Source: Alphaproteobacteria bacterium (GTDB lineage: Bacteria; Pseudomonadota; Alphaproteobacteria; Sphingomonadales; Sphingomonadaceae). From it: a DNA stretch of 64,000 nucleotides. Below are positions 54,532 to 63,203 of the stretch, one piece after another. The number at the start of each line of letters is the position of its first letter. The stretch's first letter is position 1. The notes below the pieces were generated by a model, which ran no database searches, was not told the origin of the DNA, and was given only the letters and a program-made list of their open reading frames with translations. Both the position numbers and the translations under genes were made by a program. The stretch is from assembly GCA_030426245.1 (NCBI GenBank), contig JAUHYZ010000004.1:1-64000 (forward strand). Direction: 5' to 3'.

Positions 54532-55028
54532 GCGGCTGGGAAATTCGCCTGGAAGCACCGGGCGAAGAAGGCGAAATCTCTGCGCTCGTCGCCCGCGCCT
54601 TCGCCCCCATGCCCTTCAGCGACGGAAGCGAAGTGGCGATCCTGGAGAAGCTGCGCGCGGATGGCGATCTGCTGCTGTCGCTGGTCGCCGTGGATGCGGG
54701 CAAGATCGTCGGCCATATCGCCTTCACACCGATCCTCATCGACAATGCCGATCTGGGCTGGGTGCAGCTTTCCCCGCTTGCGGTTCTGCCCGAGCGGCAG
54801 CGATGCGGTGTGGGGAGCGCGCTGATTGCCGAAGGGCTGGCACAAATGCGCCAGCGCGGCGCAAGCGGCGTGGGTGTGGAAGGCGATCCCGCCTATTACG
54901 AACGCTTCGGCTTCACCCGCGTGGAAGGCTTCGCACCGCCCGGCCCGCATGCAGTTTTTTACCGCGCGCTTGCGTTCAAGGGCGAAATGCCCCGCGGCGT
55001 GGTCGGCTACGCGCCCGCATTCGATTGA
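54528..55028 (+). CDS. GNAT family N-acetyltransferase (YhbS-like)
   Basis: A cytosolic acetyltransferase of 166 residues. The acetyl-CoA loop is LSPLAVLPERQRCGVGSALIAEG and the end FYRALAFKGEMPRGVVGYAPAF fits the YhbS-like group. The substrate is unknown. Its ATG overlaps the ribA stop (ATGA), so it is the third gene of an xth-ribA-GNAT chain. Confidence 0.88.
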   Translation: MSGWEIRLEAPGEEGEISALVARAFAPMPFSDGSEVAILEKLRADGDLLLSLVAVDAGKIVGHIAFTPILIDNADLGWVQLSPLAVLPERQRCGVGSALIAEGLAQMRQRGASGVGVEGDPAYYERFGFTRVEGFAPPGPHAVFYRALAFKGEMPRGVVGYAPAFD

Positions 55029-55177
55029 GCTTTACGCTGTTCTGCCGCCCATGCCCGCCGAGCGGACGGCAGAACCTCAATTTGCCGTTTGCATGTCACG
55101 GCTCGGCAGCTACCTTGCGCCCCCCGCAGGAGCGCCGACCATCGGCGCGAGGGCTGCGAGCTGGAAGAGGGAAAACG

Positions 55178-55462
55178 ATGAGAAAATACGCACAGATAGC
55201 TTTGGCTTCGTTCGGCGCATTGGCATTGGCCGCATGCGGCAGTTCCGAAGACGCTTCGGAAGACGCGATGGCCGACAATGTCGAGATTCCCGCCGATGAA
55301 GCGATGATGGACGTGGAAGAACCCGTCGCCGATGCTGAAGCCGCCAGCGACGAAGCCGCGGACGCTGCAGCCGACGCTGAAGCAGCAGCCGAAGACGCGG
55401 CCGAAGCCGCAGCGGATGCAGCAGCCGACGTGGAAGCCGCTGCCGAAGCCGCAGCGGAATAA
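55178..55462 (+). CDS. Small acidic Ala-rich lipoprotein
   Basis: Encodes 94 residues from ATG 55178 (GAGGG about 7 bases upstream); the ORF-track entry from 54803 runs over the GNAT gene. A lipoprotein signal ends in the lipobox LAAC (ALALAACGSS). The mature part is nearly all Asp, Glu and Ala (AAAEDAAEAAADAAADVEAA), which should form a long, negatively charged alpha helix, a low-complexity spacer or periplasmic tether. No known family. Acts at the cell envelope. Confidence 0.72.
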   Translation: MRKYAQIALASFGALALAACGSSEDASEDAMADNVEIPADEAMMDVEEPVADAEAASDEAADAAADAEAAAEDAAEAAADAAADVEAAAEAAAE

Positions 55463-55634
55463 TCCGGGCAACACCATTTCCCGCAATGCCGGGATAGGAC
55501 GATCTCTGCGGCCGCGGACAGCGCGTTCCGCGTCTGCAGGGGTTCGTTCAGTGTCTTTAAGCGGTATGTTCGGGGGCGGGCGGCTATTCGCGCTCGTCTT
55601 CCCTTTCGCCGAACTCATCTTAGGGTGATTTGCC

Positions 55635-55850
55635 ATGGTTTCGCCCGTCCGCCTCTCGCTGATTCTCGCCGGCGCGCTGCTCGCGCAAGGGTGCGGTGCA
55701 GAACCGGCAGAGCCGGGGCCAAGCGCGCAGACGGCGGACGAGACCCGTGCGCTGGGCGAAGCGGCCGAAATGATTACGCAGCCGCGCCCCGCTCCTTCAG
55801 ATGAATCCGCACAAGATGCCCGGTCGCAGCCGGAAAGCGAAACCCCCTAA
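55635..55850 (+). CDS. Very small lipoprotein, 71 aa
   Basis: ATG 55635 begins a short signal peptide with lipobox LLAQGC. The mature ~50 residues are acidic and Pro/Glu-rich (ALGEAAEMITQPRPAPSDES) with no recognised fold. There is no strong ribosome binding site (TAGGGTGATT upstream). It may be related in role to the acidic Ala-rich lipoprotein 172 bp upstream. Function unknown. Confidence 0.6.
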   Translation: MVSPVRLSLILAGALLAQGCGAEPAEPGPSAQTADETRALGEAAEMITQPRPAPSDESAQDARSQPESETP

Positions 55851-55862
55851 GCCGATAACTGC

Positions 55863-56639
55863 TTACAGCCGATAGGACGGGATCGGCTGCAGCACGTCGA
55901 ACTGTTCTTCCTTCGGCGCGTGCCCCAGCGGCTCAAGCTCCAATTCGGCGGGCTCAATATGCATATCGGGCAGCCGGTCCAGCAGGTTGCGCACGAGAGT
56001 GAGGCGCCCGCGCTTCTGATCGTTGAAATCCACCAGCGTCCAGGGGGCATGGTCCGTATGGCTGGCCGCCAGCATCGCTTCGCGGGCCTCGGTATAGGCA
56101 TCATATTTGTGCCGTGCGGCCAGATCGATGGGCGATAGCTTCCAGCGTTTGAGCGGATCTTCCAGCCGCTCTGCCATGCGCTCTTCCTGCTTCGCCTGAT
56201 CGGTGGTGAGCCAATATTTGAACAGCAAGATCCCGTCGTCGACCAGCTGCTTCTCGAATGTCGGGACCTGGGCCAGGAATGCGGCGACCTGCCGCTCGTC
56301 GGCAAAGCCCATCACCTTTTCCACACCGGCGCGGTTATACCAGCTGCGATCGAACAGAACGATTTCACCGGCCGAAGGCAAATGGGCGACGTAGCGCTGA
56401 AAATACCACTCGCCCACCTCGCGCTCGCTCGGCTTTGGAAGCGCGATCGTGCGGCACTGACGCGGATTGAGGCTGTCGGATATCGCCTGGATCGCTCCGC
56501 CCTTGCCGGCCGTATCGCGCCCTTCGAAAATCACGAGAATGCGCGCGCCGGTCGCCTTGGCCCAGCGGGCCATCGAAACCAGTTCGTGCTCCAGAGGCTT
56601 CAGCAGCTTGCGGTATTGCTTGCCCTTGAGCTTTTCCAT
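55863..56639 (-). CDS. ppk2: Polyphosphate kinase 2 family protein
   Basis: Transfers phosphate between polyphosphate and nucleoside diphosphates. Length is 258 residues, single-domain PPK2. Visible: Walker A FEGRDTAGKGGAIQA near residue 40, Walker B with the lid segment FDRSWYNRAGVEKVMGF, and the DPLKRWKLSPIDLAAR region. The start is ATG 56639, preceded by AGGAGGAAGG; the longer track ORF (to 56822) runs into the uppP gene. The ADP/GDP preference cannot be told. It follows uppP on the same strand by about 35 bp. Confidence 0.92.
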   Translation of the reverse strand: MEKLKGKQYRKLLKPLEHELVSMARWAKATGARILVIFEGRDTAGKGGAIQAISDSLNPRQCRTIALPKPSEREVGEWYFQRYVAHLPSAGEIVLFDRSWYNRAGVEKVMGFADERQVAAFLAQVPTFEKQLVDDGILLFKYWLTTDQAKQEERMAERLEDPLKRWKLSPIDLAARHKYDAYTEAREAMLAASHTDHAPWTLVDFNDQKRGRLTLVRNLLDRLPDMHIEPAELELEPLGHAPKEEQFDVLQPIPSYRL

Positions 56640-56674
56640 GCTGCCTTCCTCCTCCAGACTGCGCCTGTGCAAGT

Positions 56675-57469
56675 CTAGAAGAGCACGAGCAGCGCACAAC
56701 CCAGCAGAACGCGATAGGCCACGAAGATCATCATCGAGGCCTTGCGCAGGAAGTTCATCAGGAAAGCCATGGTCGCGAAAGCGGAAACGAAAGTCATCGC
56801 ACCGGTTATCAGCGCATCCCACTGCATCTGGGTGGAAGCCTCCGCCAGATCGAGCGCGGCCAGCACGCCTGCGCCGGCCACGGCCGGTATGGCCAGCAGG
56901 AAGGAGAACCGGGCCGCCTCCACCCGCTGATAGCCGAGCAGGCGCGCCGCCGTCATGGTGACGCCCGAACGGCTAGTGCCAGGGATCAGCGCCAGGGCCT
57001 GCGCAACGCCCACAATGATGGCATCTCGCAGCGTCAGGTCCTCATAGGTTTTGACCTGTCGCCCCCAACGGTCCGCTGCGCCCAGCAATATCCCGTATAC
57101 GATCAGATTGACGGCCACGAGATCGGTGAAGCGGAAGCTTTCCAGATATCCGCCCAGTTTGAGGAACAGGCCGAAAGCAACCGCCGGCACTGTGCCCGCC
57201 GCGATCCACAGGAACAGCCGCCGCTGCTCCGGCGCCTTGCCGATGCCGATGGTGGCAAAACCGCCCTGGGCCAGGCCCCTGACATCCTTGAAGAAATAGA
57301 TGATGATCGCCAGCAGCGAGCCGATATGCACGGCGACGTCGATCATCGGCCCCTGATCCGGCAGATGCGCGATATAGGGGATGAGGATCAGATGCCCGGA
57401 AGAGGAAATCGGGAGGAATTCCGAGATCCCCTGAACCAGGGCAATCAGAATCTGCTGAAACAACGTCAT
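56675..57469 (-). CDS. uppP: Undecaprenyl-diphosphatase (BacA/UppP)
   Basis: An inner membrane enzyme that dephosphorylates undecaprenyl diphosphate so the lipid carrier can be reused in peptidoglycan synthesis. Length is 264 residues with about eight TM helices. The two signature regions are QGISEFLPISSSGHLIL near the start and the PGTSRSG motif near residue 165. The start is ATG 57469 (MTLFQQILIALVQG); ten extra residues in the track are dropped. ppk2 follows on the same strand. Confidence 0.95.
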   Translation of the reverse strand: MTLFQQILIALVQGISEFLPISSSGHLILIPYIAHLPDQGPMIDVAVHIGSLLAIIIYFFKDVRGLAQGGFATIGIGKAPEQRRLFLWIAAGTVPAVAFGLFLKLGGYLESFRFTDLVAVNLIVYGILLGAADRWGRQVKTYEDLTLRDAIIVGVAQALALIPGTSRSGVTMTAARLLGYQRVEAARFSFLLAIPAVAGAGVLAALDLAEASTQMQWDALITGAMTFVSAFATMAFLMNFLRKASMMIFVAYRVLLGCALLVLF

Positions 57470-57597
57470 CGTCTTGGGCAGCCTCCAGCTCGAAACCAAT
57501 CGGCCAGGAAACCGGCCAGTGCCTGGGTGAGGGCCTTCACTTCGCGCAGTGGCAAGTCAAGCCTATCATGGCCGCCCAGGCACGGCACCGGAAAATA

Positions 57598-59748
57598 TCA
57601 CCAAATGTGGACGCGTTCTTCGGGCGGAAGATAGAGCTCGTCATCGGGAGTGACGTTGAACGCCTCATACCAGGCATCGACATTGCGCAGCGGGCCGTTG
57701 ACGCGGAAATCGGCGGGCGCGTGCGGATCGGTCAGCATCTGCTGACGCAGCCGCTCCGGCCGGATCGTTTCGCGCCAGACCTGCGCCCATGCCAGGAAGA
57801 AGCGCTGATCGCCGGTGAAGCCGTCGATCACCGGCGCCTCCTTGCCCCCCAGCGCCATCTTGTAGGCGCGGTAGGCCAGGCTGAGGCCGGAAAGATCCCC
57901 GATATTCTCGCCCAGCGTCAGACGGCCATTGACGCAGGTCTCCCCATCATCGAGCGGGCAGAACTCGTCATATTGCGCGGCCAGCTTTGCGCCCATCGCA
58001 TCGAACGCCTCGCGGTCGGAATCGGTCCACCAGTTCTCCAGCTTGCCGGACGCCGAATATTTGGAGCCCTGATCGTCGAAGCCGTGGCCCATCTCATGGC
58101 CGATGACGCCGCCGATTGCGCCGTAATTCACCGCCGGATCGGCATCGGGGCCGAAGAAGGGCTGCTGCAGGATGGCGGCGGGGAACACGATTTCGTTGAA
58201 CAGCGGGTTGTAATAGGCATTTACCGTCTGCGGCAGCATGAACCATTCGGCCCGGTCCATCGGACCGCCCAGGCGCGAAACATCCTTGCGCCATTCCCAA
58301 TTCGCGGCGGACACGGCATTGCCCAGCGGATCCTCGGCGCTGATTTCCAGCCCATCATATGTCTCGAACTCATCCGGATAACCGATCTTGGGGAAGAAGG
58401 ATGCCAGCTTCGCTTCGGCCTGAACCTTCGTCTCGGGGCTCATCCAGTCGTTTTCTTCCAGGCTTTGCGCCAGCGCCTTGCGCAGATTCTCCACCAGCTC
58501 GTCCATGGCCTGCTTGCTGGATTCCGGAAAATAGCGCTCCGCATAGGCCTTGCCGAGGACTTCGCCGAGCTGGGATTCGGTCGTCTCCAGCGCACGCTTC
58601 CAGCGCGGCCGCTGTTCTTCCGCCCCGTTCAGCACCTTGCCATAGAAATCGAACCGCGCCTGGTCGAATTCGGTCGGCAGCACATCCGCATATTGCGAGA
58701 GGAACTGCGCCGCCAGATAGGCCTTGAGCGTGGCCAGCGGCGTTTCGGTCACCAGCTCCATCATCGAAGGCAGTCCGCCGCCGATTTCGCCCAGCGCCTC
58801 TTCGCTCAGCTCCAGCTCTTGCGCCTTCTCTTCCGTCGGCGGGATCTGCGGCGCGAGGAAATATTCCACATCGCCCAGGTTCGAAGCTTCGATCAGGTGC
58901 CGGACCGGGAATTGCGGTGCGAGTGCGGCCAGCTCCTCCGCGCTGAGCTTGTGATAGGTCAGGTCGCGGTTGCGCATCGCCGTGCGCGCCCATTCGAGGA
59001 CAGCCACCTGATGTTCGAACGCATAGACCGCTTCGGCCGACTGGGCCGGATCGGCATATCCTGCCTTGCCCAGAAGGAAGGTGAGATATTCCTTGTATTT
59101 CGCCCGGATCTCCAGGTTCTTTTCGCTGTCGACCAGATAGAGATCGCGGTCCGGCAGGCCCATCCCGTCGAAGCCGACGCTGGGAATGTAGCTTTCGGGA
59201 TCCTTGGCATCGATCGTGATGCCCATGCCCACGAGAGTCGGCATGGCCGGATCGGCCCATACGGAAACCAGCGATTCCAGATCGGGCGCCTGGAAGATCT
59301 TCGTCAGATAGGGATAGGCGGGCGCAAGCCCCATTGCGTCGATCGCCGCCGTGTCGAGATAGGCATCATACGCATCGACGATGCGCTTCTCTTTCGAGCC
59401 TTCGGCATGCTCGCTCGCAACGAGTTCGTCGATCAGCGCGCTGACATCCTTTTTGGACTTCTCGTCGAGATAGGTGAATGCCCCGTATCGCGTGAATTCG
59501 GGCGGGATCGGATTGGCGCGCACCCACTTGCCGTTGACATAGTCGAAGAAATCGTCGCCCGGATCCACTTCGGGATCGAGCAGGGCCGGATCCACGCCCC
59601 AGCTGCCAAAGGACATTTCGGGGGCAGACGTTTCCTCGGGCCCATTCTGATCCGGGCCATTCTGATCCGGGCCGTCCTGGGCCAGGGCAGGGGCAGACAG
59701 GCAAAGGGCAAGGGCCGAAGCACCGGCGGCGAGAATGGATCGGATCAT
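57598..59748 (-). CDS. M13 family zinc metallopeptidase (neprilysin/PepO type), periplasmic
   Basis: Degrades peptides in the periplasm. Length is 716 residues with a signal peptide (to about ALAQ, residue ~24), the M13 N-terminal domain opening FFDYVNGKWVRANPIPPE, and the catalytic domain with VIGHEMGHGFDDQG (HExxH), ENIGDLSGLSLAY (third zinc ligand), and the late ending RPERLRQQMLTDPHAP. A 15-bp tandem repeat just after the signal peptide encodes GPDQNGPDQN. Monocistronic, minus strand, between uppP and the MsbA-like gene. Confidence 0.94.
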   Translation of the reverse strand: MIRSILAAGASALALCLSAPALAQDGPDQNGPDQNGPEETSAPEMSFGSWGVDPALLDPEVDPGDDFFDYVNGKWVRANPIPPEFTRYGAFTYLDEKSKKDVSALIDELVASEHAEGSKEKRIVDAYDAYLDTAAIDAMGLAPAYPYLTKIFQAPDLESLVSVWADPAMPTLVGMGITIDAKDPESYIPSVGFDGMGLPDRDLYLVDSEKNLEIRAKYKEYLTFLLGKAGYADPAQSAEAVYAFEHQVAVLEWARTAMRNRDLTYHKLSAEELAALAPQFPVRHLIEASNLGDVEYFLAPQIPPTEEKAQELELSEEALGEIGGGLPSMMELVTETPLATLKAYLAAQFLSQYADVLPTEFDQARFDFYGKVLNGAEEQRPRWKRALETTESQLGEVLGKAYAERYFPESSKQAMDELVENLRKALAQSLEENDWMSPETKVQAEAKLASFFPKIGYPDEFETYDGLEISAEDPLGNAVSAANWEWRKDVSRLGGPMDRAEWFMLPQTVNAYYNPLFNEIVFPAAILQQPFFGPDADPAVNYGAIGGVIGHEMGHGFDDQGSKYSASGKLENWWTDSDREAFDAMGAKLAAQYDEFCPLDDGETCVNGRLTLGENIGDLSGLSLAYRAYKMALGGKEAPVIDGFTGDQRFFLAWAQVWRETIRPERLRQQMLTDPHAPADFRVNGPLRNVDAWYEAFNVTPDDELYLPPEERVHIW

Positions 59749-59885
59749 GAAACAACCTCTAACTGGCAGGGCGAACCGGTCCCGGAGAATTTCGCGAAAG
59801 ACCGAAGCTTTTCAAGCAAAGAGATAGGCCGCCAGCCGCCGCATGCAATCGCTAAATGGCCGAGCCGCGCCAGCAGCCGCGCAGT

Positions 59886-61679
59886 TTACACCGGCTCGAC
59901 ATTGTCGAACTGGAGCGAGGCGAGCCGGGCATAGAGCCCGCCCGCGCTGGACAGCTGCGCATGATTGCCGATCTCCACAATCCGCCCGCCTTCCATCACC
60001 GCGATCCGGTCTGCAGCGCGGATGGTCGCCAGGCGGTGGGCAATGACCAGCGTGGTGCGGTTCTCCATCAGCCGGTCCAGCGCCTGCTGGACGAGCCGCT
60101 CGCTTTCGGCATCCAGAGCGCTAGTCGCTTCGTCGAGCAGCAGGATGGGCGCATCGCGCAGCACCGCACGGGCAATCGCAACCCGCTGGCGCTGGCCGCC
60201 CGAAAGCCGCGCCCCGCCCTCGCCCAGAAAGGTGTCGAGCCCCTGCGGCAAATCCTTGAGGAACTCTTCGGCATTGGCCGCGCGCGCCGCTTCCCAGATA
60301 GCTTCGTCATCCGCCTCCCACGCGCCGTAGCGAAGATTGTCGCGCGCATTGGCCGAAAACAGCGTGCCTTCCTGCGGCACAAGCGCCATGCGGCGGCGAA
60401 TTTCGGCAGGGTCCGCACTGGTCAGCGGCACACCGTCCAGCCGGACGCTGCCCACCTGCGGATCGTAAAAGCGCTCCGCCAACTGGAACAGGGTGGACTT
60501 GCCGGCACCCGATGGCCCCACGATCGCAACGGTTTCCCCCGGCTCGATGGATAGCGAGAAATCCTGGACCGCCGCCACTTCCGGCCGTGTCGGATAACGG
60601 AACGTGACGTTCTGGTACGCCAGGCTTCCACGCGCGGGCTCCGGCAGGGCCTGCGGCCGCGCTGGCGGCGCAATCGCCGGTTTCTCTCTCAGCAATTCAT
60701 TGAGACGGCTGGCCGCACCGGCCCCGCGCAGCAGATCGCCATAGACCTCCGTCAGCGAACCGAAGGCCCCGGCCACGATCACGCCTGTGAGCACGAAGGC
60801 CGCGATCGTGCCGCCGCTGATCGTTCCGGCAGCCACCTGCAGGGCGCCGCGCCAGAGCAGCAGAGTGATCGAACCGAAGATGACGGTGATAATGATCGCC
60901 GTCATGATAGAGCGCATCAGGATCCGCCAGCGCGCCGTCTCGAAAGTCTGGGCCACCCCTTCGGAGAAGCGGGCATGTTCGCGCCCTTCCTGGTTGAAGC
61001 CCTGCACGATCTTCATTGCGCCCAGCACTTCGGTGGTCATTGCGCCGACATCCGCGATCCTGTCCTGGCTGTCGCGCGAAAGCTTGCGCAGACGGCGCCC
61101 GAACCACACGATCGGCAGGATCGCGACCGGCACGGCGATCACCAGCCCCAGCGTCAATTGCGGCGCGAGATAGAGCAGATAGAGAACCCCGCCGATCACC
61201 ATGATCAGGTTGCGCAGGGCGACCGACACGGTCGTGCCCACCACCCGCTCGATCTGGGTCGTGTCCGCGGTCATGCGGGAGGAGATTTCCTTGGGGCTGT
61301 TTTCCTCGAAAAAGCCCGGAGAGAGGCGCAGCAGGTTCTTCTGCACGGCCATGCGGATATCGGCCACGACCCGTTCGCCCAGCCAGCTGACGAAATAGAA
61401 GCGGCAAGCGGTACCGGCGGCCAGCACGGCGACGATCATCAGCAAATAGCGGAACCAACGGCCGATATCTTCTGGGCTGCCCCCTTCGGCAAAGCCGCGA
61501 TCGATGATCAGGCGGAAGCCCGCCGGAATCGCCAGCGTGGCCGCAGCGGTGATCACAAGCGCCATCACGGCGAGCACCAGCCGTCCCGGATAGCGCATCG
61601 CCGCCTGCCAGATCATGGTCAGCGGGCCGAGATTATCGGCGGGCTCCACATCCGGCCGGATCTGTGGTTGGCGTGCCAT
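59886..61679 (-). CDS. ABC exporter, fused permease and ATPase (MsbA/LmrA-like)
   Basis: An inner membrane half-transporter of 597 residues that works as a homodimer. Six TM helices lie in residues ~30-330, with the coupling segment FFEENSPKEISSRMTADT; the ATPase domain (from ~355) has Walker A VGPSGAGKSTLFQLAERF, LSGGQRQRVAIARA and LLLDEATSALDAESERL. The substrate could be lipid A, other lipids or drugs; sequence does not decide. The start is ATG 61679. Monocistronic. Confidence 0.92.
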   Translation of the reverse strand: MARQPQIRPDVEPADNLGPLTMIWQAAMRYPGRLVLAVMALVITAAATLAIPAGFRLIIDRGFAEGGSPEDIGRWFRYLLMIVAVLAAGTACRFYFVSWLGERVVADIRMAVQKNLLRLSPGFFEENSPKEISSRMTADTTQIERVVGTTVSVALRNLIMVIGGVLYLLYLAPQLTLGLVIAVPVAILPIVWFGRRLRKLSRDSQDRIADVGAMTTEVLGAMKIVQGFNQEGREHARFSEGVAQTFETARWRILMRSIMTAIIITVIFGSITLLLWRGALQVAAGTISGGTIAAFVLTGVIVAGAFGSLTEVYGDLLRGAGAASRLNELLREKPAIAPPARPQALPEPARGSLAYQNVTFRYPTRPEVAAVQDFSLSIEPGETVAIVGPSGAGKSTLFQLAERFYDPQVGSVRLDGVPLTSADPAEIRRRMALVPQEGTLFSANARDNLRYGAWEADDEAIWEAARAANAEEFLKDLPQGLDTFLGEGGARLSGGQRQRVAIARAVLRDAPILLLDEATSALDAESERLVQQALDRLMENRTTLVIAHRLATIRAADRIAVMEGGRIVEIGNHAQLSSAGGLYARLASLQFDNVEPV

Positions 61680-61776
61680 GCGCGCCGCCTAGCCGATTGT
61701 TGTGTGCGATAGAAGCACTATGCGCTGCCCCGGCACCCAAAAATCTCGTCCCGCAAGGAAACATATACCTCTTTGT

Positions 61777-61788
61777 TGCATTGCAACA
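61777..61788. promoter_or_regulatory. PhaR-like box (TGCATTGCAACA) before phaZ
   Basis: The sequence matches 11 of 12 positions of TGCRNYGCASMA, a motif I recall for the PHA regulator PhaR in rhizobia, and lies in the perfect dyad GTTGC-ATT-GCAAC (61775-61787). It is 80 bp upstream of the phaZ start. The motif is recalled from memory; control by PhaR is inference. Confidence 0.5.
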
Positions 61789-61867
61789 TGGTGCAATTGA
61801 GGGCAGACTGCGATGAGTAAGTTCCTCCGCGGATCTGCCGGAGTCGGACACCACAAAGGAATATCGC

Positions 61868-63124
61868 TTGCTATACCACGCTTACGAATATCAGCGCGCG
61901 ATGCTCTCGGGGGCCAGCGCCTGGGCCGATATCGTCGCCGAATCGCTGAACAATCCCAGCAATCCATGGGGTTACGCCGGCATGGCACCGGTCGTGGCTT
62001 CCGCACTGGAGGTCTTCGCACACACCTATGCGCCGCGGGGCAAGCCGGAATGGGGCATTACCCATGCCTATTCGGACGGCCATGACTACCCGGTGGAAGA
62101 GGAAGTCGTACTTTCGAAGCCTTTCTGCGCATTGCGCCGTTTCCGGCACACGAATCTGCCGAGCGAAGCACCCAAAATGCTCGTCGTAGCCCCGATGAGC
62201 GGCCACTACGCGACGCTGCTGCGCGGCACGGTGCAGCGCCTGGCCGAAAATGAGGACGTCTATGTGACGGATTGGGCGGACGCGAAGATGGTGCCGATGT
62301 CCGAAGGGACGTTCGATCTGGACGATTATATCGACTATCTGATCGAGTTCCTGGAGTTTCTGGGCCCGAACACGCATATGCTGGCGGTCTGCCAGCCTTC
62401 CGTCCCTGCCTTCGCCGCGACTGCGGTGATGGGTGCGGAAGAAAATCCGTGCCGTCCGGCCAGCCTGACCATGATGGGCGGCCCGATCGATACGCGCGCT
62501 TCGCCGACCAGCGTGAACGATGTCGCGACCGAAAGGCCAATGAGCTGGTTCCAGAACCACGTGATCGCGACCGTGCCGATGGCCTATCCGGGGGCGGGAC
62601 GCAAAGTCTATCCCGGCTTCCTGCAGCTTGCCGGCTTCATCGCCATGAATCTGGGTAGCCATCTCAACAGCCACTACCAGTATTTCAACCATCTGATCGA
62701 AGGCGATGGCGACGGCGCGCAAGCACACAAGAAATTCTACGACGAATATCTGTCCGTCTGCGACATGACCGCCGAATTCTATCTCCAGACCATCCAGCAC
62801 GTGTTCAAGGAACATTCGCTGCCGGACGGCAAGTTCAATCACCGCGGCAAGGTGATCGACCTCAATGGTATCCGCGACACGGCACTGCTGGCGATCGAGG
62901 GAGAGCGCGACGACATTTCAGGCATCGGCCAGACCAAGGCCGCGCTTGATCTGGCGCATCAGCTGCCCGAGGAGATGAAGAAGTATCATCTCGCGCCCAA
63001 TGTCGGCCATTACGGCATCTTCAACGGCAGCAAATGGCGGATGAAGATCGCCCCGGTGGTGGAGGAATGGATCCGCAAGCATCCAGGCTCCGGCGCAGGC
63101 GTGAAGCTCAAGGTCGTCGCCTGA
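61868..63124 (+). CDS. phaZ: Intracellular polyhydroxyalkanoate depolymerase
   Basis: Mobilises stored PHA granules. Length is 418 residues, no signal peptide, with the short N-terminal helix YHAYEYQRAML. Instead of a GxSxG box it has LAVCQPSVPAFAA, with the cysteine that serves as nucleophile in PhaZa1-type depolymerases, followed by the Asp in EGERDDISG and the His in APNVGHYGIF, completing a Cys-Asp-His set. The start is a TTG at 61868 with AAAGGAA in good position. A PhaR-like box lies upstream. PHA synthase is not in the window. Confidence 0.93.
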   Translation: MLYHAYEYQRAMLSGASAWADIVAESLNNPSNPWGYAGMAPVVASALEVFAHTYAPRGKPEWGITHAYSDGHDYPVEEEVVLSKPFCALRRFRHTNLPSEAPKMLVVAPMSGHYATLLRGTVQRLAENEDVYVTDWADAKMVPMSEGTFDLDDYIDYLIEFLEFLGPNTHMLAVCQPSVPAFAATAVMGAEENPCRPASLTMMGGPIDTRASPTSVNDVATERPMSWFQNHVIATVPMAYPGAGRKVYPGFLQLAGFIAMNLGSHLNSHYQYFNHLIEGDGDGAQAHKKFYDEYLSVCDMTAEFYLQTIQHVFKEHSLPDGKFNHRGKVIDLNGIRDTALLAIEGERDDISGIGQTKAALDLAHQLPEEMKKYHLAPNVGHYGIFNGSKWRMKIAPVVEEWIRKHPGSGAGVKLKVVA

Positions 63125-63203
63125 CCGGCGCAAGCTGAGTACTTCTCACTAGCGAGGCCGCGCATTGCCGGCGCATACTTGGCGCCGGCTGCGCGCAGTG
63201 GGA

